Below the pieces are notes generated by a model, which made no database searches, was not told the DNA's origin, and saw only the letters and a list, made by a program, of their open reading frames with translations. From Melanopsichium pennsylvanicum (Eukaryota > Basidiomycota > Ustilaginomycetes > Ustilaginales): a stretch of DNA of 64,000 bases. The translations under genes were made by a program, and so were the position numbers. Numbering within the stretch: the first letter of the stretch is position 1; each line of letters starts with the position of its first letter. Below are positions 42,101 to 51,171 of this stretch, one piece after another. The stretch covers positions 779,001-843,000 of the forward strand of contig OAPG01000007.1 in the NCBI GenBank assembly GCA_900208305.1, written 5' to 3'.

Positions 42101-42351
42101 CGCTTGTTCTTTCCGCTGTGACCGAAGAGCAGAGCATTGGAAAAGCATCAGAGGGCAAATTGCAAACGGAGCAAGAATTGACTTGTTCTCGGGTGTTACG
42201 GCCGAAGAAGAGCAAAAAGAAGATTCGTACCAACATTAGCAATGGCAACGGCAACATTATTGGAGGCGAGTCATCTTTGTCGAGACGCACTTCTGTGGAC
42301 CACACTACGGAAGAGACAAGTGGACGTCGCAGAGAAGCGCGCATTACATGA
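39133..42351 (+). CDS. Leucine-rich-repeat protein, conserved fungal family (STK11IP-like)
   Basis: A 1072-residue protein of a fungal family whose N-terminus and repeats recall the LKB1-interacting protein STK11IP. The N-terminal region has NPHNLYYLLIRFEELGLPVG and the stretch LIGWDRVCIQLRSLSCKKSN, both typical of this fungal family. Residues about 346-495 hold leucine-rich repeats (LRYLNLSSNNLTFVP, LTNLDLSSNLLNVVP, LTSLNMSDNLIDSVL, IRVLNLAKNRLESL, LQRIDLRGNAIYEAG), capped by a segment ending KENPLVEELVDYR. The remaining half is Ser/Arg/Thr-rich and probably disordered, with basic stretches near the end. No enzyme motif is visible. It is likely a scaffold; the pathway is unknown. Start at 39133 after CTCACA. 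Confidence 0.72.
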   Translation: MDSIPGDQWIGEYARWLRVHEDKLGDVAASAAVAKRNATQKASVSGLSTTFWNVVSLGTANTNTDSPSQATSSATTSSTASILAARPMLLRQNPHNLYYLLIRFEELGLPVGSLDSKIPIAARPTSYFSFIAAAAAADKDRDDTMSMSSMRSRISVVSSSFSSSLSWFGSASIKPDPSRDVKYIYSCFTKIPSLRLGPIPARKLIQDFEDCPGQSAVPLDVFKNLQMLELDDVDPRTLIGWDRVCIQLRSLSCKKSNIEDLTDFLVDLVIVDTKRRCGENVDPVRLRRAPRDAEHLPASTTTHASDTDLEDDQTEPSVAASTVALSSAGQAPTSDAVVSLPKELPSLAWHFLRYLNLSSNNLTFVPNEPLLCLSGLTNLDLSSNLLNVVPPSLSHLRLLTSLNMSDNLIDSVLGIYDALPAIRVLNLAKNRLESLCGLERLYTLQRIDLRGNAIYEAGEVGRLAPLPAIAEVWIKENPLVEELVDYRVDCFVEFAQEGRSVTLDGEAPGFFQKQRISERVPNAAELFAQASSRSSRSVDRSAGGTPKASRRTAEETEEDEAQLAKDVATTSRSAIVINNVRHRPASRSTNVANTRGSSKNGGQKDTRSRSTSRNCDSSRLQSGASSAQGGKRRNQRMVELDATPQKPTASSSRERALTESDRIKQAALSGNSTAAMESPDAGASTLTSTEVKTQAQGSRSPSLQKNGKMSLSRKAGVSVAQLECETDQSTVQERISSSAAEEETVASSASNAGDGFAAHSSKLFALPPGMSSSDVATPASPSRAGQSRTLTWRRNPIDSSTLGRKSAARPLASDLFATSNNAAAATTNDECSGSGTTAGVDAKTKPADVERDSEDTPTALARQRIARPRTGSVAALARRSRVTTSMYDPDLDYAEAPSSVLRPSESMVGVVEQDDGSKSKSAWIESGTEADKEADKRVTSETIDAPESSLIGKRSDALRRRIEALKSEVGDDWLRLLARGGGSEGDRNSALVLSAVTEEQSIGKASEGKLQTEQELTCSRVLRPKKSKKKIRTNISNGNGNIIGGESSLSRRTSVDHTTEETSGRRREARIT

Positions 42352-42756
42352 TTCAATCTCTGCTTGAACTTGTAGAGATTGTTTTTGCATCACATTCACC
42401 CAACCCATACGGTTCGATACAGCTGTGCATGTGAAGCAAACAAAGCAAAGATGACGATGATGCAGGTAATCAGATATATATTTATGAAAAAAATAATAAT
42501 AATACCGTAAACGTAAGAAGCAGGCGAAAGAGCAGTGTGAAGAAGATCTGATAAGACAAACTAATTTCTGATTTTAAGTTTAGTTCGGTAACTGAGTTGG
42601 TTAAAAAGGAGAGAGAATTTTTTTTTAATGTGTGTGAGAGTTTGTTTGTCAAGAACAATTGATCCAAAGAAAAAGTCTTGAAACGAATGCGCTCATCACT
42701 CTCCTCTTTTGGCCATGTCTGGCTGTCTGAACTCTTTAGAATACAGGTTGTGGACC

Positions 42757-42791
42757 GTGCGATGTGCGATGTGCGATGTGCGATGTGCGAT
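42757..42791. repeat. GATGTGC tandem repeat
   Basis: About five exact 7-nt units. Confidence 0.9.
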
Positions 42792-43395
42792 TTGTTTGGA
42801 CGTAAATGCCACTAAGGCTGTAATTTACAAAATTTCCTCCCTTTTGAATGTATCAGTAATGTGCTTTCCGGAACTTGGCCTATACCGAACTGATCAGGAT
42901 CTTAGCTTGCTTTCAATTTTCGCACACATTACTAGCATCATATCCTCAACTGCTCGAGCTGGGCGAAAAAGGGTTGCAAAAGTTGCCTACCCAACAGTGC
43001 GAAACTAGGAAGAAGGGTTGCCGTCAACGCTTTCAGGTTTAGACAAAATGAGACATGGACACACACACTTTGATTTGATTGGCTCGAGAAAAAAAGGGTT
43101 AGTAGTATTGGCTTCAGCGTGCAGAGGTTTTTATACTAACCCTCTTTCCGAAAGTTTCTCTGTGTGTTGAAGGCTGACACACTTTGTCGTTGTGTGCATT
43201 GCTTTCTGTTCTTCTTCTTGCCGAGGTGCACGTACAGTATATAGCGTTATGATTGGCCAAGTCTGGCCTTGGCATCTCTCCGTCTCTCTCTTTTCTCTCA
43301 ACCTCAAACGTCACAGAAAACCAAAGTAGCATGCGGTCAAAACGGTGTGTCCAAACCGAGCGAGCGATGTGTGATCTGATAACCTTTTTTTTCCC

Positions 43396-43398
<3 letters not shown>

Positions 43399-43430
<32 letters not shown>
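43399..43430. repeat. TC microsatellite
   Basis: About sixteen TC units after a T run. Confidence 0.95.
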
Positions 43431-43432
<2 letters not shown>

Positions 43433-44429
43433 TCTGTGCATGAATGAGCTCCCTCTGTGTGGCGACCGGGTGCTGCCGGGGTTTCACGATGTTATCAGAT
43501 GAGATCGAGTCTTCTAGATTGAAAATGGCTGTCATTTCACCCTCCGTCTGAGTTGTTCCAGAGACGACACCAGCAACACTACTGTAGTGTGTGCATTATA
43601 GTGTCTGCATAAAGTAGAATCTTTCTGACTTCCTCCCTCCCTTGATTCCTTCCTCTCAATTTAACCTCCGTCTTGGTGTACTTGTTTCATATCCTTCTGT
43701 TCACCATTCATCTCTCTTAACTCTTCACCATCTCACACGTATGCACCCAAGTTGATCTTCAAAAGGTGCATACAAACATAGAAAGCCTCATTTCGCGGCT
43801 TAGCCTCAAAGACGATCTCGCCAACAACAAATATACTCTTTCCGACTAACGAGCCTCTCATTCCATCCAGTGTCGATTCTCAATTTTCTTGCGCATCTAC
43901 CAAGGTCAAATCTTTCCGAGCTCATTCGTAAGTATCTCTCTTCCTACACATGTCTCTCGACCAAAGTCGTATCAGCAAGCATCGGCAGCAGGATCAAGGT
44001 ATTTTGACCACATTGAGACCGTCAAACAATCGCTGTCGTGCATGCCCAACGTGATATAGGATGCGCATGACGATAATCCAATGATCGCAGATTCCCTGTC
44101 CAGTGTGGCCTCTAGATATTACTTGGCAGCGTTTGCGTAGCTGGCAACAACAGCTCTTGGCCTGTCACATCGCGTGCTCATCATTCGCTCCAGTTCCATT
44201 TCCCCAGCCTGCACTGTTCGCAGAATTCGCCTCCGGGAGTAGGTCACTGCTTGCCTTGCTCAGAATCGCCGCTTGGAAATAACCAGTGGATGGGGCCTTG
44301 GCTCTCACACTATCGTGTGAGCATACGTGCTTCAGTCGATGCCTTATGGGATGCTACAGCCTAGCGTGGAGTGGGAAAAGAACCCGAAATCTAGCACTGT
44401 TTTCTTCGGAACGGTCAATGGTGGTAAAG

Positions 44430-44465
<36 letters not shown>
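44430..44465. repeat. TAG trinucleotide microsatellite
   Basis: Twelve uninterrupted TAG units in the presumed leader of the ABC transporter gene. Confidence 0.95.
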
Positions 44466-45042
44466 ACAGTCTATATTACTTACACGCAACGCTACATTGT
44501 TTTATATCTTTTTCGACCTTAGTTCAATAGCACTGCGAAACACTCACAATCACACGGTAACAAGCTAAACTACGGCAATCGCGGGAGAATCATCTTCCAC
44601 ACCCAGCCTTTTACTGAACGACGTCGCTCCGACTTTTCAGAATCTCGTAATCTGGATCCAGGATTCTCAGGAACCAGTTGCTGACTCGTTCAGTAGTTGC
44701 AACAGCGTACTGAGCTTGTCAAGCAAATATAGGAAGCGCCTTCTTGTTGGCAAGAACGAATCAACTAGGATTGTTCACCCTCCGCACCCCAACTCGCATT
44801 GACACTACGATTCAATTCGAGACGCTGCGTCGCGATCGTAAAAGCTCGGCTTTCAAGCGCAAATCAGAGATCCCGGATCGGAAATTTAAAATATATATAA
44901 TAATATCTCTTTGAATTTTCGGTTTGAACCGCGTCTAATTCGACACACTGGTGCAGTGCTGCATTGTCTAGTAAGGTTTTGACAGGTGGGCGGAGTTTTT
45001 GCGGAATTTAATAATTGTTTACGAAAACACGCGTTGGCAATT

Positions 45043-48000
45043 ATGACGTTCACAAATCATGGTCGTACTACCACTCGACACCAAGACAACATCAACATAC
45101 CCGTTAGCAGCAGTCATGCTTCGGGCCGAGCAATTAACACTACTGACAACCAAATCACACAACGTAATCATACAACCTCAATTTCAGCCGACCCTCTTGG
45201 AACAGACTACGCCCATACCGCCCAAGAAGCTCAACGCTCTGACGAGGTTACAAGACCCTGCATGAATCAACAAGCCCACAGCTCCCACTCTGGAGTTTCC
45301 ATTCCCATCTCTGCATCGAACGTTTCTTACTACGCGGATCAACATTTTGACGTACCCAGATCTTCTCAGAGCCAAACGTCACACATCAATGATGACTCCC
45401 ATCCACAAGATCGCTCCGAACATTCTACCACTGTCCTTCCATCTTCCCATGCAACCGCTTCCCGACAGTTGCCAAACAACACTTCCATAGCAGACCCTCA
45501 AAAGCAAGCAACCACTCCAACTTTCATCGATAATCCTTCTCAAGAACAAGACGACTTGGATCAAGAATCTCAACTTCCTGACAGCAGCAGTGGTGGCGAT
45601 CCATCTTCTCTCTCAGCAAGTTTCCTTTTAGAACTTGACAAAGATCCTAGAACACCTACCGCCAGATACAGCTTCGACGATCATCAGGACTACTTTCACA
45701 GACTCGAATGGGAAGCTCTTGTTGACAAAGAAACCAGTAGTTCACCACCTATCGGTCGACCTTCGACCAATATGGCTTTCAACTCTCCTCCACCTGAAGC
45801 AGCAGATGGCTCATCCTTGTCCAACAGACGCTCGTCTTCGTCCACAGTACGAGCTGATGCTAGCCCATCGCGACCAAACCTCTCATACTTGGATCCAAAA
45901 GGAGAAGCACCCAAAGCTAACACCACGCGCAGACGATCCAATTCGGCTGATGGAACAGCCTTGACACATGGCTCCTTTCGCAATGGTCGCTATAACACTC
46001 GACCACGCCATGCTCATCCAGGTCCACCTTCGCCTTCCAACATCCTCCTCCAAATGCGCAGACCTCAAGCGTGCGAGAGTCATCAACATGCTCAGCCTTC
46101 TCGTGGTCGATCCGACAGCCGCGGTTCGGACCACATGGGTTGGTCTCAGAGAGCGAATCTCAGCATGTTTGCCGAGCCAGGTATTCCAGGCACCAGCTTC
46201 CCTCATCCTGCAGTGCTTGCCTCAGCGAATACGGGGCAAGCCGCACAAACCAGGCCGTCGATCGATGCGAGTTCAGCAGAGTTCGAGAATACCATCCAGC
46301 CTTGGGATAGTCCGAGGATGCCGAGGAGGGCTTTGACCATGGCTTCGATGCACGAGGCGATGAGGACCAACAGGGCCAGTGATGACACTGCTGTGGCGTC
46401 TGTGCCAATGCCTATTCCGATAGGTGCAAGCGGCAGGGCTGCAACAAGTCATTCAATTGATGCATCCGAATTGCCGAGTGCTGCCTCACAGAGGCACCAG
46501 ACTCTAAGATCTCAAACCCACGGCGATCCTCATTCCCTTCACCAGAGCGCCCTTGGTGGCGATGGCGGTGAAGAAGATGATGAACAAGACCCAGACTCTG
46601 ACAAAGAATCTAAACAGAAACCCGCCCTCAAGCAACGCTTTGTAGCAGCCTTCAAGAGCATTCGCCTCAGCTCCAACTACTTTGCATTGTACAAGGCCGC
46701 CGACCGAACCGATATCATCCTCCTCGTCATCGGTACCATCGCCGCCATTGGTTCCGGTGTCCCTCTTCCCCTGATCGGCATTCTTTTCGGTCAACTCATC
46801 GATGGCTTCAACTCTTCCGGTTGCGGTGGTTCCTCTGCACCCACCAACAAAGCGCTTTTCCTTTCGTCGGTAAATGACAAGGTGGAAAAGATCGCCATCA
46901 TCGCCGCCGTCAACTTCTTTCTTATCTGGACCTACACTACTTGCTGGTCCAACCTTGGCGAACGTCTGGTGCGCAAGATGCGTCAGCGTTACCTTCGTGC
47001 CGTGCTAAGACAGGATATGGCGTTTTTCGATACACTCAAGCCTGGAGAGGTCGGAACCAGGCTCTCTGCCGACTTGTTGACGATCCAAAACGGCACAAGT
47101 GAAAAAATGGGCATCTTGATCTCAAGTCTCTCGTACTTTGTAACAAGTTACATTGTCGCATTCATCAAGCTTCCAAAGTTGGCGGGACAACTCGTCTCGC
47201 TGCTGCCAGCGTTCGCGATTGTGTCGGTGTTTGGGTCGCGCTTTGTAGCTAAAGCCCAGAAGAAAACATCTACACATCTCTCGCACGCTTCCTCCCTAGC
47301 CGCTGAAGCGCTCAACAATCTTCCCGTGGTTCAAGCTTTCGGCTCTCAACCTCGACTCTCCAACATTTATCAGAGCCATCTCGAACTCGCACGCAAACAG
47401 GGTACGCTCAAAGCGCTCGCAGCAGCATGTGTTCTCGGTTCGCTCTTCTTTGTCGGTTACTCAGCGAACGCACTGGCTTTCTTCAGCGGATCCAACCTCA
47501 TTGCGAGTAGCGGCAATCCGAGCACCGTCGGCTCAGTTTACACTGTCATCTTCTTGTTGCTAGATGCCAGTTTCATCGTTGGCCAGATCGCCCCATACTT
47601 GCAAACCTTCAGCGCAGCAAGCGGTGCGGGCCAGGCTCTGAGAGAGACGATTGATAAGGCCTCTCCTATCGACGGTACGGATTCGACCATCGGTCTTACG
47701 CCCCAACCTGGCGATGTTAACGAGATTGCAGTCGAGTTGGACAATGTCGAATTCACGTACCCTGCTCGACCCGACGAAAAGGCTCTTCAAGGATTGAGCA
47801 TCTCGGTCCCCGCAGGTCATCGTGTTGCGCTCGTTGGTCTGTCTGGTTCAGGCAAGAGTACCGTCGCAAGTCTGTTGCAGAGGTTCTACGATCCGAACGA
47901 GGGCAGGGTGACTTTAAATGGCAAGAACCTAAAGGACTACAACGTGCGCTGGCTTCGTTCGCAGATCGGCGTAGTAGGCCAAGAACCCGTGCTGTTCGAC

Positions 48001-50988
48001 TGTTCCATCCTCCAATCCATCGCTCACGGCCTAGTTGGCTCTCCTGCCCATTCGCACCTTCATTCCACCGTCCTGGCCTTCTCCCAAGTTGGCCAAGAGA
48101 AGACTGGCACGGATTTGAATCAAGTTTTGACGGCACCTGAACAGCTTTCGCAGCTACAAGAGATCCAATCGCTTTGCACGCGTGCAGCCAAACTGGCTGG
48201 AGCACACGACTTCATCGAAAAGTTACCGCAGGGGTACGACACGCAAGTGGGCGAGGCTGGTGGCAAGCTCAGCGGCGGTCAAAAGCAGAGGATCAGCATT
48301 GCTCGAGCTATCGTAAAACAACCCAAGTTGTTGATTTTGGATGAAGCGACGGCTGCGCTCGATTCGCATTCCGAACATGCGGTGGCAAAGGCACTGGATA
48401 GCATTTCCAAAGGTGTAACGACCATTGCCATTGCACACAGATTGGCCACCATCAGGAATTACGACCAGATCGTGGTGATGGGCGCAGGTAAAGTACTCGA
48501 GAAAGGGACGCACAAGGACTTGCTAGCACTCAGAGGTTACTACTATAAGCTGGCCGCTGCTCAGGATACCGGTGCAGGAGAGGAAGATTTGCGAGGGGAA
48601 AACGGGAGTGCAGACGAGGATGACGAGCAGGTTGATGAAGATGTCGCCGAGGAGCAAAAGGAACGTCGTCGTCGTCATCGTCATCGTATGGATGAAGTAG
48701 CTGAAGGCGATGAGTCGGAAGATCAGGTGATCAGCGATGACACCGAATCACCTTCTCGCGACTCGAATCAGTCCACGTTACACCGCCGTAGCAGCGAACA
48801 CGCGTCTGCGTCCAAGACTGGCGATGTCAGCTCCGACGACGACGGTGGAAACCTGGACGAGCAATCCACCGAAAGGGAGCAGACGGATAAACAGCTCGAG
48901 CAAGCAGCGAAAAAGTATCCTCCTCGAGTGATATTGAAGCGAGTCATCTGGATGCTCCGCCGCGAATGGCCATACATCCTCCTCGGTCTGTTCACCTCGA
49001 CCATAATGGGCGGCTCTTACTCGGGCGAGGCAGTTCTGTTTGGTCACGTCATCGAAGCACTCAACCCGCAATGCCACAGCCCATCCGGCGTACGCTCCAG
49101 TGGTCGCGAGTTCGGGTTGTACTTTTTCATCCTCGCCCTGATCCAGCTGTTTGCCTATACTATCAACGGCTTGGTTTGGGGTCTGGTAGCCGAACGTCTG
49201 CTGTTCAGGCTGAGAAGGGTCAGTTTCGATACCATGATGGACCAGCGATTGACATGGTACGAAGCGCAAGATCAGAATCCAGCAAGTATGATCGCCAGTC
49301 TTTCCAACGATGCCAACAACCTTGGTGGCGTTACGGGTACGGTGATTGGTACCATCTTTTGCATCTTTGTCAACCTCATCGCCGGCATCTCGGTCTCACT
49401 CGCTATTGCTTGGAGAATCGCAATCGTCATCTTGGCTCTGGTTCCTATCATCCTTGCTGCAGGTTACCTAAGGCTCAAGGTTCTGGCAGATTTTCAAAAA
49501 CGTCACGAAACCGCCTATGTCAAATCCAACTCGTTGGCCATCGAAGCTGTACAGTGCATCAAGACTGTCGCTTCTCTGGGACGCGAAGAGGATGTGCTTC
49601 GTAAGTTTGAACGCAGCTTGGAAAAGCCATATCGAGAATCCATGCGACACTTTTTGTTCGGAAACGTCTTTTTGGCGCTGGCGCTGAGTATCAGCTATTT
49701 TATCTACGCTTTTGCTTACTGGTGGGGTAGTCAGAATATTGCAGAGGCTAGGTATGGACAGACGGCATTCTTTATCGTGCTTCCTGCATTGCTGTTCAGT
49801 GCGCAGGCAAGTGGTCAATTGTTGGCTTTCGCTCCAGATTTTTCAAAGGCTCACGTATCAGCTGCCAATTTCTTCCGTCTGATGGATCAACGACCCTCGG
49901 TGGTTGAGAGACGTAAGCTTCTTGATCGAGAGAAGAAAGAATTGAAAGAACAGAAGCAAGCCAACCGCACCACGATGTTCAACCGTAAGGCGAAACAGAC
50001 GGCTGTCAACATCAACGAAGCCAAGGTGACAGATGAAGAGTCGGCTCCAGTATTGGCAAAGAAGGGTTCTGCGGATGGAGTTGAGAAGACACAACCCAGC
50101 ACGGTTGTGTTTGACCAAGTCTCATTCACGTATCCCACGCGCAAGGAGCCGGCGCTAAAAAACGTTTCGCTTCGCATCCCCGCAGGATCGTTTGCTGCGT
50201 TTGTCGGCGAGTCGGGTAGTGGAAAGACCACAGCCATGTCGTTAATCGAGAATTTTTATACGCCTTGTTCGGGAACGGTGAGCGTGGATGGTTTACGTAC
50301 AGACAAGACGTCAGATCAAGTTCTTCGACGCGACATTGCCATTGTGCCTCAAGAACCTGTCATCTTCTACGGCACGGTTCGATTCAACGTTCTTCTCGGA
50401 CTTCGACCTGACTTGCATCAACCTCTGCATCATAATTCCGGCTCTTCGCCCAAAAAGACGCTTGGTCGTCGTGGAAAGCATTCAAGGCTATCTATTCTCG
50501 AACAGGAACAACTCGAAGACGAAGAAGCGCTTTTAGCGCCTTACAAGGAAGATACCACCTGGCAAACGACTATCCCTGATTCTGTGGTGCAAGAAGCTTG
50601 CATGGCTGCCGGAATCCATGATACGATTATGGGATTTAAAAAAGGGTACGATACGCTCATTTCTTCATCTCAACTTTCAGGTGGACAAAAACAACGCTTG
50701 TCCATCGCAAGAGCTTTGATCCGAAAACCAAGATTGTTACTCCTAGATGAGAGTACAAGTGCGCTGGATAGTCAAAGTGAACAAGCATTCCAACAAACGT
50801 TGAGTACCATCAGAGAGGGAGGTGAATGTACTATCTTGGCTATTGCTCACAGAATGCGTACCATTAAGGATGCTGATGTGGTGTTTTTGTTCGGAAATGG
50901 TGAATTGGAGGCAAAAGGAGGTTACTCACAATTGATCAAACAAAGCGAAAAGTTCAAGGCCATGGTCAGTTATCAATCCCTCAATTGA
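45043..50988 (+). CDS. Full-length ABC-B (MDR/STE6-type) transporter with long N-terminal extension
   Basis: An ATP-driven exporter with the order TMD-NBD-TMD-NBD, about 1981 residues from the ATG at 45043; the frame continues upstream only to a GTG. The first 540 residues are Ser/Gln/His-rich and probably disordered, unusually long for this family. TMD1 starts near residue 550 (DIILLVIGTIAAIGSGVPLP). NBD1 has Walker A GLSGSGKST (about 932), Q-loop GQEPVLFD, signature LSGGQKQRISIARAI (about 1075), Walker B LLILDEATAALD and H-loop IAHRLATIR. An acidic linker follows, then TMD2 from about 1306. NBD2 has GESGSGKTT (about 1721), LSGGQKQRLSIARAL and LLLLDESTSALD. Both NBDs keep their catalytic Glu, so both sites may hydrolyse ATP. 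Each NBD carries a 45-60 residue insertion before its signature. Substrate unknown: drug, lipid or a lipopeptide pheromone are all possible. Confidence 0.9.
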   Translation: MTFTNHGRTTTRHQDNINIPVSSSHASGRAINTTDNQITQRNHTTSISADPLGTDYAHTAQEAQRSDEVTRPCMNQQAHSSHSGVSIPISASNVSYYADQHFDVPRSSQSQTSHINDDSHPQDRSEHSTTVLPSSHATASRQLPNNTSIADPQKQATTPTFIDNPSQEQDDLDQESQLPDSSSGGDPSSLSASFLLELDKDPRTPTARYSFDDHQDYFHRLEWEALVDKETSSSPPIGRPSTNMAFNSPPPEAADGSSLSNRRSSSSTVRADASPSRPNLSYLDPKGEAPKANTTRRRSNSADGTALTHGSFRNGRYNTRPRHAHPGPPSPSNILLQMRRPQACESHQHAQPSRGRSDSRGSDHMGWSQRANLSMFAEPGIPGTSFPHPAVLASANTGQAAQTRPSIDASSAEFENTIQPWDSPRMPRRALTMASMHEAMRTNRASDDTAVASVPMPIPIGASGRAATSHSIDASELPSAASQRHQTLRSQTHGDPHSLHQSALGGDGGEEDDEQDPDSDKESKQKPALKQRFVAAFKSIRLSSNYFALYKAADRTDIILLVIGTIAAIGSGVPLPLIGILFGQLIDGFNSSGCGGSSAPTNKALFLSSVNDKVEKIAIIAAVNFFLIWTYTTCWSNLGERLVRKMRQRYLRAVLRQDMAFFDTLKPGEVGTRLSADLLTIQNGTSEKMGILISSLSYFVTSYIVAFIKLPKLAGQLVSLLPAFAIVSVFGSRFVAKAQKKTSTHLSHASSLAAEALNNLPVVQAFGSQPRLSNIYQSHLELARKQGTLKALAAACVLGSLFFVGYSANALAFFSGSNLIASSGNPSTVGSVYTVIFLLLDASFIVGQIAPYLQTFSAASGAGQALRETIDKASPIDGTDSTIGLTPQPGDVNEIAVELDNVEFTYPARPDEKALQGLSISVPAGHRVALVGLSGSGKSTVASLLQRFYDPNEGRVTLNGKNLKDYNVRWLRSQIGVVGQEPVLFDCSILQSIAHGLVGSPAHSHLHSTVLAFSQVGQEKTGTDLNQVLTAPEQLSQLQEIQSLCTRAAKLAGAHDFIEKLPQGYDTQVGEAGGKLSGGQKQRISIARAIVKQPKLLILDEATAALDSHSEHAVAKALDSISKGVTTIAIAHRLATIRNYDQIVVMGAGKVLEKGTHKDLLALRGYYYKLAAAQDTGAGEEDLRGENGSADEDDEQVDEDVAEEQKERRRRHRHRMDEVAEGDESEDQVISDDTESPSRDSNQSTLHRRSSEHASASKTGDVSSDDDGGNLDEQSTEREQTDKQLEQAAKKYPPRVILKRVIWMLRREWPYILLGLFTSTIMGGSYSGEAVLFGHVIEALNPQCHSPSGVRSSGREFGLYFFILALIQLFAYTINGLVWGLVAERLLFRLRRVSFDTMMDQRLTWYEAQDQNPASMIASLSNDANNLGGVTGTVIGTIFCIFVNLIAGISVSLAIAWRIAIVILALVPIILAAGYLRLKVLADFQKRHETAYVKSNSLAIEAVQCIKTVASLGREEDVLRKFERSLEKPYRESMRHFLFGNVFLALALSISYFIYAFAYWWGSQNIAEARYGQTAFFIVLPALLFSAQASGQLLAFAPDFSKAHVSAANFFRLMDQRPSVVERRKLLDREKKELKEQKQANRTTMFNRKAKQTAVNINEAKVTDEESAPVLAKKGSADGVEKTQPSTVVFDQVSFTYPTRKEPALKNVSLRIPAGSFAAFVGESGSGKTTAMSLIENFYTPCSGTVSVDGLRTDKTSDQVLRRDIAIVPQEPVIFYGTVRFNVLLGLRPDLHQPLHHNSGSSPKKTLGRRGKHSRLSILEQEQLEDEEALLAPYKEDTTWQTTIPDSVVQEACMAAGIHDTIMGFKKGYDTLISSSQLSGGQKQRLSIARALIRKPRLLLLDESTSALDSQSEQAFQQTLSTIREGGECTILAIAHRMRTIKDADVVFLFGNGELEAKGGYSQLIKQSEKFKAMVSYQSLN

Positions 50989-51171
50989 AGAAAAAGAAGC
51001 CCAACACCGCTCTAGACATGATCCCACTTTTCTTTCCCCTCTTGTCGGTTTCAAAACCCGAATTATGAATGTATATATAGAATACGATTGATGATTTGAT
51101 TCTATAAGTACAGTCATCAAGTGAGAAGATCATTTTTGTAGCGGATATGCAAGAACTTTTTTTTTTTTTTT

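Larger units (their letters stand above)
42352..45042. other. Long intergenic region upstream of the ABC transporter
   Basis: The 2.7 kb contain a GATGTGC repeat (42757-42791), a TC microsatellite (43399-43430) and a TAG trinucleotide run (44430-44465). CT-rich sequence at 43630-43740 resembles a smut promoter. A good donor CATTCGTAAGTATC at about 43926 could open a 5' UTR intron of the transporter gene, with several AG acceptors downstream. No coding frame has recognisable features. Confidence 0.45.
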
